Assembly (NCBI GenBank): GCA_943325425.2
Contig: CALPPJ020000078.1
Coordinates: forward strand, 1-6,544
Reading direction: 5' to 3'
Origin: Bifidobacterium breve
Lineage (GTDB): Bacteria; Actinomycetota; Acidimicrobiia; Acidimicrobiales; Ilumatobacteraceae
DNA length: 6,544 nucleotides
In this document: positions 1 through 6,362 of the stretch, piece by piece
Numbering within the stretch: position 1 is the first letter of the stretch
Layout of the letters: every line of letters begins with the position of its first letter
Program-made: the position numbers and the translations under genes
Notes under the pieces: model-generated
Databases searched by the model: none
What the model was told of the DNA's origin: nothing
What the model saw: only the letters and a program-made list of their open reading frames with translations

Positions 1-338
1 CCCTGCAAACCAAACACTGTCACCAAACTGATGATTGGGAATCGCGGTCCCCAATGTTTGCGCATCGCGCGATAGCGAAAATCCTCACCATGGCCCGAGT
101 TGCGCCAGAACAAGTAGATACCAAGTCGCAGACCCCACACCGTTGTCATCAACGTCAAGATCCACTGACGAGTGTTGTCCCCATCCGCTACTGCGCGTGA
201 GATCCAGGCAACCAGAACAAAACCGAGACCCCAAACGATGTCGACGATGGACGCATTCTTTTTGATCAAGCTGACAATCCAAGTTGTCAACATCAATGCG
301 ACGATTCCTATCGCTGAACTCAACATCACTTCACCCAC
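1..338 (-). CDS. DUF1295 / steroid 5-alpha-reductase-like membrane protein, N-terminal part (runs off left edge)
   Basis: Partial gene: 112 complete codons are visible before the window ends, with no stop. Translation from GTG at 338 gives an N-terminal hydrophobic segment (about residues 6-25), then three stretches typical of DUF1295 (PF06966): SIVDIVWGLGFVLVAW at 30-45, VWGLRLGIYLFWRN at 67-80 and GEDFRYRAMRKHWGPRF at 84-100. The start is supported by AGGAG at 347-351, 8 nt upstream; an in-frame ATG at 326 is less well placed. The first 8 bases (GTGGGTGA) overlap the end of the acyltransferase gene, which suggests translational coupling in one operon. The family consists of multi-pass membrane proteins of the steroid-reductase/isoprenylcysteine-methyltransferase superfamily. 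They are often found near lipid-modifying genes, and their exact reaction is usually unknown. The C-terminal catalytic half, with the expected SRHPNY-type motif, lies outside the window, so activity cannot be judged. Confidence 0.85.
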   Translation of the reverse strand, partial: MGEVMLSSAIGIVALMLTTWIVSLIKKNASIVDIVWGLGFVLVAWISRAVADGDNTRQWILTLMTTVWGLRLGIYLFWRNSGHGEDFRYRAMRKHWGPRFPIISLVTVFGLQ

Positions 339-1338
339 GATGATTTCTCCTCATCTCGTTTCTTGCTGATAACGCATCATTCACTTCACGATCCATACGC
401 ATCCACTCATCATCTAACCACCGCGTGAACTCTTCGCCTTTGCTTATTGATGCATCCGGGATCACATCACGGTTGACGCGCCGTAAATGAAACCGAATCG
501 GTGGCATATCTGACGAAATCGCTTTCAAAATTCCGCCAAAGGTGTCGAGTCCTTCAAAGCCAACATGCCAGGCCACCACGACATCAGCAGATGTACAGCC
601 TCGTAACATCGCTGCGGCACCAGCGGGACGAGGTGGCAGCAGGTGTCGCATATCGCTCAAACGATCAGCGCGATCCGAATCACTGGTCGCAATTTTTTCG
701 AGCGCGCGAGTTCGCTTCTTGTTATTTGCTCGCGTTCCCTCTGGGAAAATGATTCCAACTGTTGAGGCATTGACATCGGTGACCAGTTTTTGAAGAGCCT
801 CGAGCTCAGGAGTTGAATCGGTCGCTTGACGATCAAGAAAGTGATTCGGCAAACGTTGACCAACCACATCAAGACACGGATCAGCCAGTAACTCACGCTT
901 TAGAACAAATCGTGGATTCATCTGCGCCAACGTTGTCACAACGTATGCAGAGACAAGTGAGTCAGCCAAACTTGCGTGCCGCGCCAAAAGAATGACGGGG
1001 CCTGGCTTTAAAGCATCTATATTTTCAACCTCAACTGAAAAACCACAAGTGGCTTTCAACGCTTGCAGAAGTCGATCGGCCCACCATCGTTGTAGCGCGT
1101 AATGCCTTGGCACATTCTTGCTTTGGCCAGTAATCCATAACAGTGCTGAACAAATGACGCCGACGGTTTCTAGCCACGCCCAACACACCCCGAACAACAA
1201 CAGTCGGGCCAAGGGAAAGCGCCACTTCACGCGCGACGCATCAATGATGATGACCAACGGCAACCACGCTGGGATCAAAACTGTCAGTACCACGGCACCA
1301 AGAATCAGCCCAGAAATACTGATGAGGCGACGCAACAT
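331..1338 (-). CDS. PlsC-family 1-acylglycerol-3-phosphate acyltransferase-like membrane protein
   Basis: A 335-residue protein with two N-terminal hydrophobic segments (about 6-33 and 45-70) followed by a cytoplasm-facing LPLAT/PlsC domain. The catalytic HX4D box is HASLAD (H121, D126). The acyl-acceptor (phosphate-binding) motif is FPEGTR at 198-203. Between them lies a VLKRELLADP block (145-154), and LLPPRPAG follows at 233-240. Family members transfer an acyl chain to lysophosphatidate or a related lysolipid in phospholipid synthesis. The extra N-terminal membrane segments and roughly 100 more residues than classic PlsC suggest a specialised acyltransferase, so the substrate is unassigned. 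ATG 1338 is the first possible start, because an in-frame TGA lies two codons upstream; no strong Shine-Dalgarno is visible. The gene is first in a minus-strand pair with the DUF1295 gene, which overlaps its stop by 8 bp, and is divergent from a second DUF1295 gene. Catalytic motifs are intact. Confidence 0.9.
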   Translation of the reverse strand: MLRRLISISGLILGAVVLTVLIPAWLPLVIIIDASRVKWRFPLARLLLFGVCWAWLETVGVICSALLWITGQSKNVPRHYALQRWWADRLLQALKATCGFSVEVENIDALKPGPVILLARHASLADSLVSAYVVTTLAQMNPRFVLKRELLADPCLDVVGQRLPNHFLDRQATDSTPELEALQKLVTDVNASTVGIIFPEGTRANNKKRTRALEKIATSDSDRADRLSDMRHLLPPRPAGAAAMLRGCTSADVVVAWHVGFEGLDTFGGILKAISSDMPPIRFHLRRVNRDVIPDASISKGEEFTRWLDDEWMRMDREVNDALSARNEMRRNHRG

Positions 1339-1419
1339 GTCTCAAGCGTAGATGTCAGTGGACCCCTACGAGAGACGCAGAACCCGTTAATCATCAGCTC
1401 GTTCGGTCAAGATGAGTGC
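1339..1419. promoter_or_regulatory. divergent intergenic region between acyltransferase and second DUF1295 gene
   Basis: This 81-bp gap separates the two divergent start codons and must hold the promoters of both, unless transcription enters from elsewhere. No convincing -35/-10 pair is visible on either strand. A TTGACC hexamer lies on the minus strand at 1405-1410 without a good -10 at 16-18 nt. Neither start has a strong Shine-Dalgarno. The regulatory assignment rests on the layout, not on a recognised motif. Confidence 0.4.
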
Positions 1420-2325
1420 ATGACTTCTTCTCGCGCATCCTCGTGGACCCGCTCGCGATCCTTCGCCTTGATAGTTGTTCTCTATCTTGTGGCTGTTGTC
1501 GGGTCATTGCTCATCGCGTCGACGATCGGCTCGGAACACCCTGTCAAGGGCCTCATCTGGGGGTACGTCGCCTCCGTTGCGTTTTTGTACATCGCCAGCC
1601 AAATCGTGGGCAATGGATCAACCTTTGACGCATGGTGGAGCGTGATTCCTCCGAGTTTTGCGATCTGGTTCTGCATCGTGCTCGATGATCCTGGCAAGTT
1701 CTCCGATGCCGACCTCCGGCGACTGGCTGTTGCTGTTTGCGCCACGTTGTGGGGCGTACGTCTCACGGCAAACTGGGCCATCGGCTGGACCGGGCTCGAT
1801 CACGAAGACTGGCGCTATCGCATGCTGTACGAAACTGCCCCCATGCCGAGGTGGGCGGTCAGTCTGACCTCGGTCCACCTTTTCCCCCTGATCGTGGTCA
1901 CCATTGGTTCGATCCCCATGGCCATTGTCGCCTCACAATCCGATTCTGATCGAGGTTTCGGAGTACTCGACGTCATTGCAGTCGTGATTGCCCTCACGGG
2001 AGTTGCTCTCCAGCAGTTCGCCGACCTTGATTTACGCCGTTTCAATCGCACCAAACAACCTGGTGATGTTCTCAATACTGGACTTTGGTCGCGATCACGT
2101 CACCCCAACTATTTAGGGGAAATGTGCTGGTGGTGGTCACTTTTTATCTTCGTCCTTGCCGCCGAACCGGGCTCGTGGTGGGCTGGTGTCGGTGCCTTAT
2201 CCATGACCGTCATGTTCTTTGCGGCCAGTATCCCAATCGCCGAAAAGCGCAGCGCCGAACGTCGCCCAGGTTGGGAGGCCTATAAGGCCAGCACGCCCAT
2301 GGTCTTCCCCCGCCTTCGTAAATAG
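1420..2325 (+). CDS. DUF1295 / steroid 5-alpha-reductase-like membrane protein, complete
   Basis: A 301-residue multi-pass membrane protein (roughly seven hydrophobic segments). Family features in order: FDAWWSVIPP at 69-78, LWGVRLTANW at 110-119, DHEDWRYRMLYE at 127-138, QQFADLDLRRF at 198-208, and the C-terminal signature GDVLNTGLWSRSRHPNYLGE at 215-234. That last block contains the SRHPNYLGE motif shared by DUF1295, sterol reductases and related enzymes, where it forms part of the NADPH- or cofactor-binding region. The C-terminus has the usual tail (EKRSAERRPGWEAYKASTP, 275-293). Length is normal. Start at ATG 1420 is the first good in-frame codon, although only a weak GAG lies upstream. 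The protein differs clearly from the DUF1295 protein at the left edge: GLDHEDWRYRMLYE here against SGHGEDFRYRAMRKHW there. A reductase acting on membrane lipid or isoprenoid is plausible but unproven. Confidence 0.88.
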   Translation: MTSSRASSWTRSRSFALIVVLYLVAVVGSLLIASTIGSEHPVKGLIWGYVASVAFLYIASQIVGNGSTFDAWWSVIPPSFAIWFCIVLDDPGKFSDADLRRLAVAVCATLWGVRLTANWAIGWTGLDHEDWRYRMLYETAPMPRWAVSLTSVHLFPLIVVTIGSIPMAIVASQSDSDRGFGVLDVIAVVIALTGVALQQFADLDLRRFNRTKQPGDVLNTGLWSRSRHPNYLGEMCWWWSLFIFVLAAEPGSWWAGVGALSMTVMFFAASIPIAEKRSAERRPGWEAYKASTPMVFPRLRK

Positions 2326-2361
2326 TGTCAAGTTAGTTGGGATGTCAACCGATACAAAAGG

Positions 2362-3840
2362 GTGCTTATTGCGACGACTGTGATTCCGGCCCTTCTGTTG
2401 GCCGTCGCTTTGCTCACTGTCGTCAGCATCGCCAACTTGTTACGTCAACACTCACGCACTCGGCAACTTGTCATCAGTTTGCAGACCGAACAAGAACAAC
2501 TCGCCCAAGCCAACGACCGCTTGGCTCATGTTGCTTCCCACGACTCGTTAACTGAACTTCTCAATCGTCACGGAATTATCGAACACCTCGAACGCGCCAT
2601 CGCGCGCAGTCGCGATTCACACAAAATTGCCGTCCTGTTCATGGATGTCGATCGCTTTAAGAGCATTAACGATTCACTCGGTCACGGGGCGGGCGATCAA
2701 CTTCTGCAAGTGATGGGTCGCCGGATTCGTTCGGTCATGCCAACAGGTTGTGTTTCGGGCCGCCTCGGAGGCGACGAATTCATCATTGTGATTGATGATG
2801 CCACCGATATCGCCGGAGTTTCTGCCATTGCCCATCGTCTCACTCAGGTCATGAGTGAGCCACTTGAACTCAGCGGCCGACTTGTGCGCATTTCAGTCAG
2901 TATCGGCGTTGCAGTCGGCCCTGACTCTCATGACACCGCAAGTGAACTCATCGGCTTTGCCAACGTTGCTTTACATCGCGCTAAAGATGCCGGCCGTGAT
3001 CGTATTGAGATCTTCACCTCAGATATTCGCGTTGAAATGCAACGACGCGCCGCTGAAGAACGTTCACTGCGTCTTGCTATTGATGCCGGCGATGTTGTTC
3101 CATTCTTTCAACCAGAGTTTGATGCCAACACTGGCCAAATAATTGGTGCTGAAATTTTGGCGCGATGGATTCGACGCGATGGGTCTATCACGAGTGCAGG
3201 TGCAATGCTGACGATGGCCGAAGACGCCAGCACACTTGAACGACTGACATCGGTCATCATGCAACAATCACGGCCCGTGATTCGTCGCTTGGTGGCACTC
3301 GGACTTCCAACCGGATTTCGATTCCGCGTCAACTTGCCCCACCGTTGTACTCCACGCGCGTGGCGTGATGGCCAAGTGGCCTCTTACTTCACAGGTATTG
3401 ATCCGAGCATGTTGACACTTGATGTCTACGAAACCGCGATGTTCAGCGATCTCGTTGGAGCTGCGGGCGTGCTGACCGAGATGCGTCAACTCGGCGCTCG
3501 CGTTTGTCTGGAAGATGCCGGCCGAGGTGGTGGGTCTTTGTCAATGTTGCGCTCACTTCCACTTGATGAAGTACGCGTCGATCGTCTTCATGTTGACGCC
3601 CTCACGTCTCATGCCAGCGATCGCGCCGTTGTTCGTGCCATGGTCAATTTGGCGAAAGATCTCGGTATCAGCATTTCAGCTGACGGGGTTGAAAGTGGAG
3701 CCCAGGCCGATGCGCTTCTTGCACTTGGATGCACAACTCATCAGGGGCACCTCTACTCACCAGCGATTACCGCATCAGCCCTAGAGGACATGATCTTAAA
3801 AATGGCTGCAGACCGCGCTACAGACGGTCTGATGGCGTAG
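2362..3840 (+). CDS. membrane-anchored GGDEF-EAL protein: probable diguanylate cyclase with degenerate EAL domain
   Basis: A 492-residue protein with one N-terminal membrane segment (about 4-27), a Gln/Glu-rich coiled-coil-like linker (33-58), a GGDEF domain (about 58-218) and an EAL domain (about 232-478). There is no periplasmic or PAS sensor. The GGDEF domain looks active: metal-binding D95 in FMDVDRFK, guanine-binding N103 and D104, and an exact GGDEF at 136-140. The inhibitory RxxD site is absent (PTGC at 127-130). In the EAL domain the first motif reads EILARW (E264), and N324, E357, D385, E444 and Q461 align with metal or substrate ligands. However, the usual DDFGTG is EDAGRG (384-389), the catalytic Lys of the KxD motif is R405, and the AEGVE glutamate is D441. 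Phosphodiesterase activity is therefore doubtful. GTG 2362 is the only start candidate after the preceding stop, 36 nt away, and has no usable Shine-Dalgarno. It probably turns over the second messenger c-di-GMP at the inner face of the membrane. Confidence 0.92.
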   Translation: MLIATTVIPALLLAVALLTVVSIANLLRQHSRTRQLVISLQTEQEQLAQANDRLAHVASHDSLTELLNRHGIIEHLERAIARSRDSHKIAVLFMDVDRFKSINDSLGHGAGDQLLQVMGRRIRSVMPTGCVSGRLGGDEFIIVIDDATDIAGVSAIAHRLTQVMSEPLELSGRLVRISVSIGVAVGPDSHDTASELIGFANVALHRAKDAGRDRIEIFTSDIRVEMQRRAAEERSLRLAIDAGDVVPFFQPEFDANTGQIIGAEILARWIRRDGSITSAGAMLTMAEDASTLERLTSVIMQQSRPVIRRLVALGLPTGFRFRVNLPHRCTPRAWRDGQVASYFTGIDPSMLTLDVYETAMFSDLVGAAGVLTEMRQLGARVCLEDAGRGGGSLSMLRSLPLDEVRVDRLHVDALTSHASDRAVVRAMVNLAKDLGISISADGVESGAQADALLALGCTTHQGHLYSPAITASALEDMILKMAADRATDGLMA

Positions 3841-3852
3841 CGTTTCTCCTTC

Positions 3853-4779
3853 GTGTCGTCGAAAAAACTTGGTGTCATATGGATGCTCATCAGCGCAAGT
3901 GCGTATTCGATGTTCACCATCTTCGGCAAAACCGTTCTCAAAGAACTTGACGCCATTGATGTGCTCCTGTGGCGTTTCTTCATCGCTGTTCCAGTCGCGT
4001 GGATTTTCATTGTCGTACGCCACCGACGAGGTGGCCCCGGCCCATTTTCGGTGGCCTGGAAACCGCGGTTCGCGGCCGGCTTAGTTTTCGGTTCGGTTTC
4101 GTGGTTGGGTTTTGCAGCCCTTGACCGCATGCCTGGTGCGTTATACATCGTCATCATTTACACCTATCCAGCAATGGTCGCAGTTGGCGCATCCCTGTTA
4201 GGGCGACCCACGTCAAAACATGTCTGGATTGCAGTTGCGATCACTCTCGTAGGTATCGCGCTCACGGTTCCCGAAGTTCTTGATGGTGCTGGTGGCGCGA
4301 CAATCCTTGGACTCATTCTCACTCTTGGTAATGCTGTGATGTACGCGGCGTACATGATCTTGAGTGAACGCCTCGTGAGAGGAGATCAAGCCGGTGATGG
4401 ACTCGTGGCATCCGCATGGAGTTTGACTGGCTCCTTGGCTTTTGCGGTTGTCATTGCAATCATTAAATGGCCGCCTGAATTCCCAGCCACTTTCAACGGC
4501 GCGAGTTCAATGGTTGGTCTCGCTTTAATCAGCACGGTTATTGCCAGTATGGGATTTTTCTTGGGGGTTCGTCATCTCGGTCCGGCGTCGGCCGCGCTTG
4601 TCGCAACCACCGAACCAGTTCTCACCTTGATTTGGGTTGTTGTCATTCTCGGAGATTCGCTCAAAGCAATTCAGTTACTTGGTGCTGCCCTCGTGATTAT
4701 TGGTGTGGTGTGGTCGCAACGCACTCCGCCCGAAATAGTCAACGACAAAAACTCCAATGCTCATCCAACGAGTGCCTGA
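3853..4779 (+). CDS. EamA/DMT-superfamily transporter (10 membrane segments)
   Basis: A 308-residue integral membrane protein made of two EamA repeats (about 6-140 and 150-288), with ten predicted segments near 6-26, 36-54, 72-90, 96-115, 122-140, 150-170, 184-203, 217-237, 244-263 and 268-287. Typical family features are the GALYIVIIYTYPAMVAV helix (95-111) in the first repeat and ATTEPVLTLIWVVVILGD (251-268) followed by QLLGAALVIIGV (274-285) in the second. DMT proteins move amino acids, purines or other metabolites, mostly outward; the substrate cannot be read from this sequence. GTG 3853 is preferred because it keeps a Lys-containing cytoplasmic N-terminus before helix 1; an in-frame ATG at 3883 would cut into that helix. 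The 12-nt spacer after the GGDEF-EAL gene is pyrimidine-rich with no Shine-Dalgarno. The hydrophilic tail (288-308) overlaps the convergent secreted-protein gene by 19 bp. Confidence 0.9.
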   Translation: MSSKKLGVIWMLISASAYSMFTIFGKTVLKELDAIDVLLWRFFIAVPVAWIFIVVRHRRGGPGPFSVAWKPRFAAGLVFGSVSWLGFAALDRMPGALYIVIIYTYPAMVAVGASLLGRPTSKHVWIAVAITLVGIALTVPEVLDGAGGATILGLILTLGNAVMYAAYMILSERLVRGDQAGDGLVASAWSLTGSLAFAVVIAIIKWPPEFPATFNGASSMVGLALISTVIASMGFFLGVRHLGPASAALVATTEPVLTLIWVVVILGDSLKAIQLLGAALVIIGVVWSQRTPPEIVNDKNSNAHPTSA

Positions 4780-5609
4780 AGTTCATCCACATTCACAGCC
4801 ACGAAAGAGCTCGTCGTATACGACGGCAAAATTCCACCAGCACCGCTATTGGATGTCCACGAGATTTCCCAATCAACGGAAACAACGCCTACGAATACTC
4901 CCCCATCTCGACTTATCGACGAATGTTGATAGGTATACATACAAGGAGATGATGCTTCATCTCCAAGAGCGACACTCCATTCAAAACCCGGCCCATCACA
5001 CTCCATTGCACCAACAAGTCCGCCGTTGGCTGTTCCATCATCTTGAGAAATGAATCGCAGTCGCACCGGTGTGGCAGTCGTACGTGCCCATGCCGAGCCA
5101 AATACTGTTGGCACCCAAGCCATCGCGGTCACCGGATGCCACCAATTCGTATCAGCCCAGATCCACATTCCAACATTGACAACAACATTGTCAGTTGGTG
5201 GAGCAGTCATGACCGATGGTTGAGGCAATCGGCCACGAACCAAGATGGCGGCATTCTGTGCCAATTGAGCAGTTGATGGTCGAGGAATCCAGACCAATGT
5301 CATCTGACCACCAGGTGTGTGTCGTTGATACAAGTCGTAACGAATGGATCCAACCAGTTTGGTGATTCCAGTTGTTGCACCAATACCGCTGTCATATGTT
5401 GTTGCGGGCACCCAACGAAAACCAGATGAGTCCCGTCCTGATCCGCCAGGTGGTGACGAAGTTTGTATGCCAGCCCAAATTGTGTCCCCGCTAGTTCCCC
5501 CACTGCCAACTGGTGCATCAATGGCTAAAACCTGACGATGAACATCAGCACACATCATCACAACCAATGAAACAAGAAGTCCCAGCAAACTCATGCATCG
5601 AAGCCGCAT
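4761..5609 (-). CDS. secreted protein with actinobacterial PKD-like pattern, function unknown
   Basis: A 282-residue exported protein. The open frame extends to 5660, but ATG 5609 is the likely start: GAGGAAG at 5614-5620 sits just upstream, and translation then opens with a classic signal peptide (MRLRC, hydrophobic 6-20, probable cleavage after VLA at 27-29). The mature part is rich in Gly, Ser, Thr and Trp. It contains a Trp-rich block, NVGMWIWADTNWWHPVTAMAW (145-165), then CDGPGFEW (204-211), a second cysteine in CMYTYQHSS (223-231), and a VDWEISWTS stretch (245-253). The order 'WxW ... GPG ... C-YTY ... WxxxW' matches a group of actinobacterial secreted proteins with PKD-like folds that I recall near pilus or envelope genes; this is from memory, not a search. 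C204 and C223 could form a disulfide. The gene follows the lipoprotein gene with a 19-bp overlap, so the two are probably co-translated. No catalytic motif was seen. Confidence 0.75.
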   Translation of the reverse strand: MRLRCMSLLGLLVSLVVMMCADVHRQVLAIDAPVGSGGTSGDTIWAGIQTSSPPGGSGRDSSGFRWVPATTYDSGIGATTGITKLVGSIRYDLYQRHTPGGQMTLVWIPRPSTAQLAQNAAILVRGRLPQPSVMTAPPTDNVVVNVGMWIWADTNWWHPVTAMAWVPTVFGSAWARTTATPVRLRFISQDDGTANGGLVGAMECDGPGFEWSVALGDEASSPCMYTYQHSSISRDGGVFVGVVSVDWEISWTSNSGAGGILPSYTTSSFVAVNVDELQALVG

Positions 5610-6184
5610 AGATCTTCCTCGATTGTCCAACGAGTGGGGGTGCCGGTATTCCATAGCCATCGACCCTCAACTTTGGTCAATGTAAAAGTCACCAACGAAC
5701 TCATCATGGAGTCGTCAAAAATGATGTCGCCATCAACTAGTACGACATCATCGGTAATGCAGGTATACACCAGGGCCTTTGATGGTGACAGGGACTCTGT
5801 CTTGTCGATTCGATAGCGAATCTCACCACCACCTGTTGCAGTGATTCGCGCACTTCGCCGAGTTGTGATGAGTTCTGTGAGGTCGTTGTAGATCGGACTG
5901 TTCACTTCTGTAAATGTTGCAACATCACACGAATACGGCTGACGCCCGCATTCAATACGAGCTTGCATCAGTGCGGCAAACGCACTCTCCAATTCATCGG
6001 CGACGGTCGGAGACTTATCACTCACATTTTCTGCGGTTCCCGAATTACTGGATTGGATGACCGCAGTTGGCACCACCGCGATATCTGGTGAACCAGTTTC
6101 AACTAGTCGGCCAACCACGTCACCCGAATTTCCGCCACAAGCACTAAAAAGCAGCATCGTGCCAAAGAGCCATTTATTCTTCAT
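5591..6184 (-). CDS. small lipoprotein, possibly NTF2/SnoaL-like fold, function unknown
   Basis: A 197-residue lipoprotein. The open frame has an upstream ATG at 6199, but ATG 6184 is favoured: AAAGGA at 6191-6196 is 6 nt before it, whereas 6199 has no ribosome binding site. The N-terminus, MKNKW then a short hydrophobic stretch, ends in a lipobox-like LFSAC with the lipidated cysteine at 16; Phe at -3 is slightly unusual. A low-complexity Ser/Thr/Asn linker (about 18-60) leads to a compact domain (62-193). That domain has ADELESAFAALMQAR (62-76), a CGRQPYSC cysteine pair (79, 86), a beta-rich stretch with YTCITDDVVLVDG (140-152), and TLTKVEGRWLW (168-178). The helix followed by strands, with the 'VxGRW' strand near the end, resembles NTF2/SnoaL-like lipoprotein domains of actinobacteria; this is a fold guess. 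It is the first gene of a pair with the secreted protein. Confidence 0.72.
   Translation of the reverse strand: MKNKWLFGTMLLFSACGGNSGDVVGRLVETGSPDIAVVPTAVIQSSNSGTAENVSDKSPTVADELESAFAALMQARIECGRQPYSCDVATFTEVNSPIYNDLTELITTRRSARITATGGGEIRYRIDKTESLSPSKALVYTCITDDVVLVDGDIIFDDSMMSSLVTFTLTKVEGRWLWNTGTPTRWTIEEDLCGFDA
5614..5620 (-). promoter_or_regulatory. ribosome binding site of the secreted-protein gene
   Basis: GAGGAAG on the minus strand, 4 nt from the ATG at 5609. It lies inside the Glu-Glu-Asp codons near the end of the lipoprotein gene, so ribosomes finishing the lipoprotein arrive directly at it. It decides the start over the more upstream ATG at 5660, which would produce a polar extension ahead of the signal peptide. 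Confidence 0.7.
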
Positions 6185-6190
6185 CGATTT

Positions 6191-6196
6191 TCCTTT
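6191..6196 (-). promoter_or_regulatory. ribosome binding site of the lipoprotein gene
   Basis: AAAGGA on the minus strand with a 6-nt spacer to ATG 6184. The competing ATG at 6199 overlaps the 5' side of this element and has only a C/A-rich leader without purine box, so this site fixes the lipoprotein start at 6184. Confidence 0.7.
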
Positions 6197-6313
6197 CATG
6201 GTGACACTGTGGGATTTCAGAACCTCCCAACGGTGTCGGTTGCAATGAAGAGTGATGAAGAAAAAACAGACGATCTATAGGTCAAATGAACTACTCATGA
6301 AATCGGTGGAATC

Positions 6314-6327
6314 ACTTTCTTGAAAGT
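6314..6327. repeat. perfect inverted repeat ACTTTC-TT-GAAAGT (candidate operator)
   Basis: Two 6-bp arms (6314-6319 and 6322-6327) are exact reverse complements around a TT centre. After one mismatch the next outer pair (T6312/A6329) also matches. It ends 35 bp before the phosphatase ATG and 9 bp before TTGACA, a reasonable place for a repressor or activator site. It is too short and AT-rich to be a terminator stem, and no U-run follows. A dyad this size can occur by chance. Confidence 0.45.
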
Positions 6328-6362
6328 CACGCGCCCTTGACAAAATCTGTAAAACTCTGATC

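Larger units (their letters stand above)
6185..6362. promoter_or_regulatory. divergent promoter region between lipoprotein operon and phosphatase gene
   Basis: A 178-bp non-coding gap between divergent starts. For the plus gene, a perfect -35-like TTGACA lies at 6337-6342. A canonical 17-nt spacer from it would place the -10 on the start codon itself, so either the spacing is unusual or the hexamer is fortuitous; TAAAAC at 6350-6355 would suit a leaderless transcript starting at the ATG. For the minus operon, TATAGA (6274-6279) is a possible -10, giving an 80-90-nt leader, but its -35 is poor. The region also holds the dyad at 6314-6327. The promoter calls are weak. Confidence 0.35.

Noticed and set aside
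85..282. Open frame of 65 codons on the minus strand
   Set aside because: It is an out-of-frame shadow of the DUF1295 gene at 1-338, which carries recognisable family motifs in another frame.
1482..1878. Overlapping minus-strand open frames of 86-99 codons
   Set aside because: Shadows of the complete DUF1295 gene on the plus strand.
3753..4157. 134-codon open frame on the minus strand
   Set aside because: Antisense to the end of the GGDEF-EAL gene and the start of the EamA gene; composition is Arg/Thr/Pro-rich as expected for a shadow frame, with no domain and no ribosome binding site noticed.
4757..5053. 98-codon open frame on the plus strand
   Set aside because: Antisense to the secreted-protein gene; His/Arg/Gln-rich low-complexity translation with no motif.
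5610..5660. Upstream extension of the secreted protein to ATG 5660
   Set aside because: It would place 17 polar residues before the signal peptide and has no good ribosome binding site, whereas ATG 5609 has GAGGAAG and begins the signal peptide correctly.
6280..6292. GTTCATTT on the minus strand as a half PHO box
   Set aside because: The 11-bp direct repeat expected of a Streptomyces-type PHO box is missing; the next 11 bases do not match.
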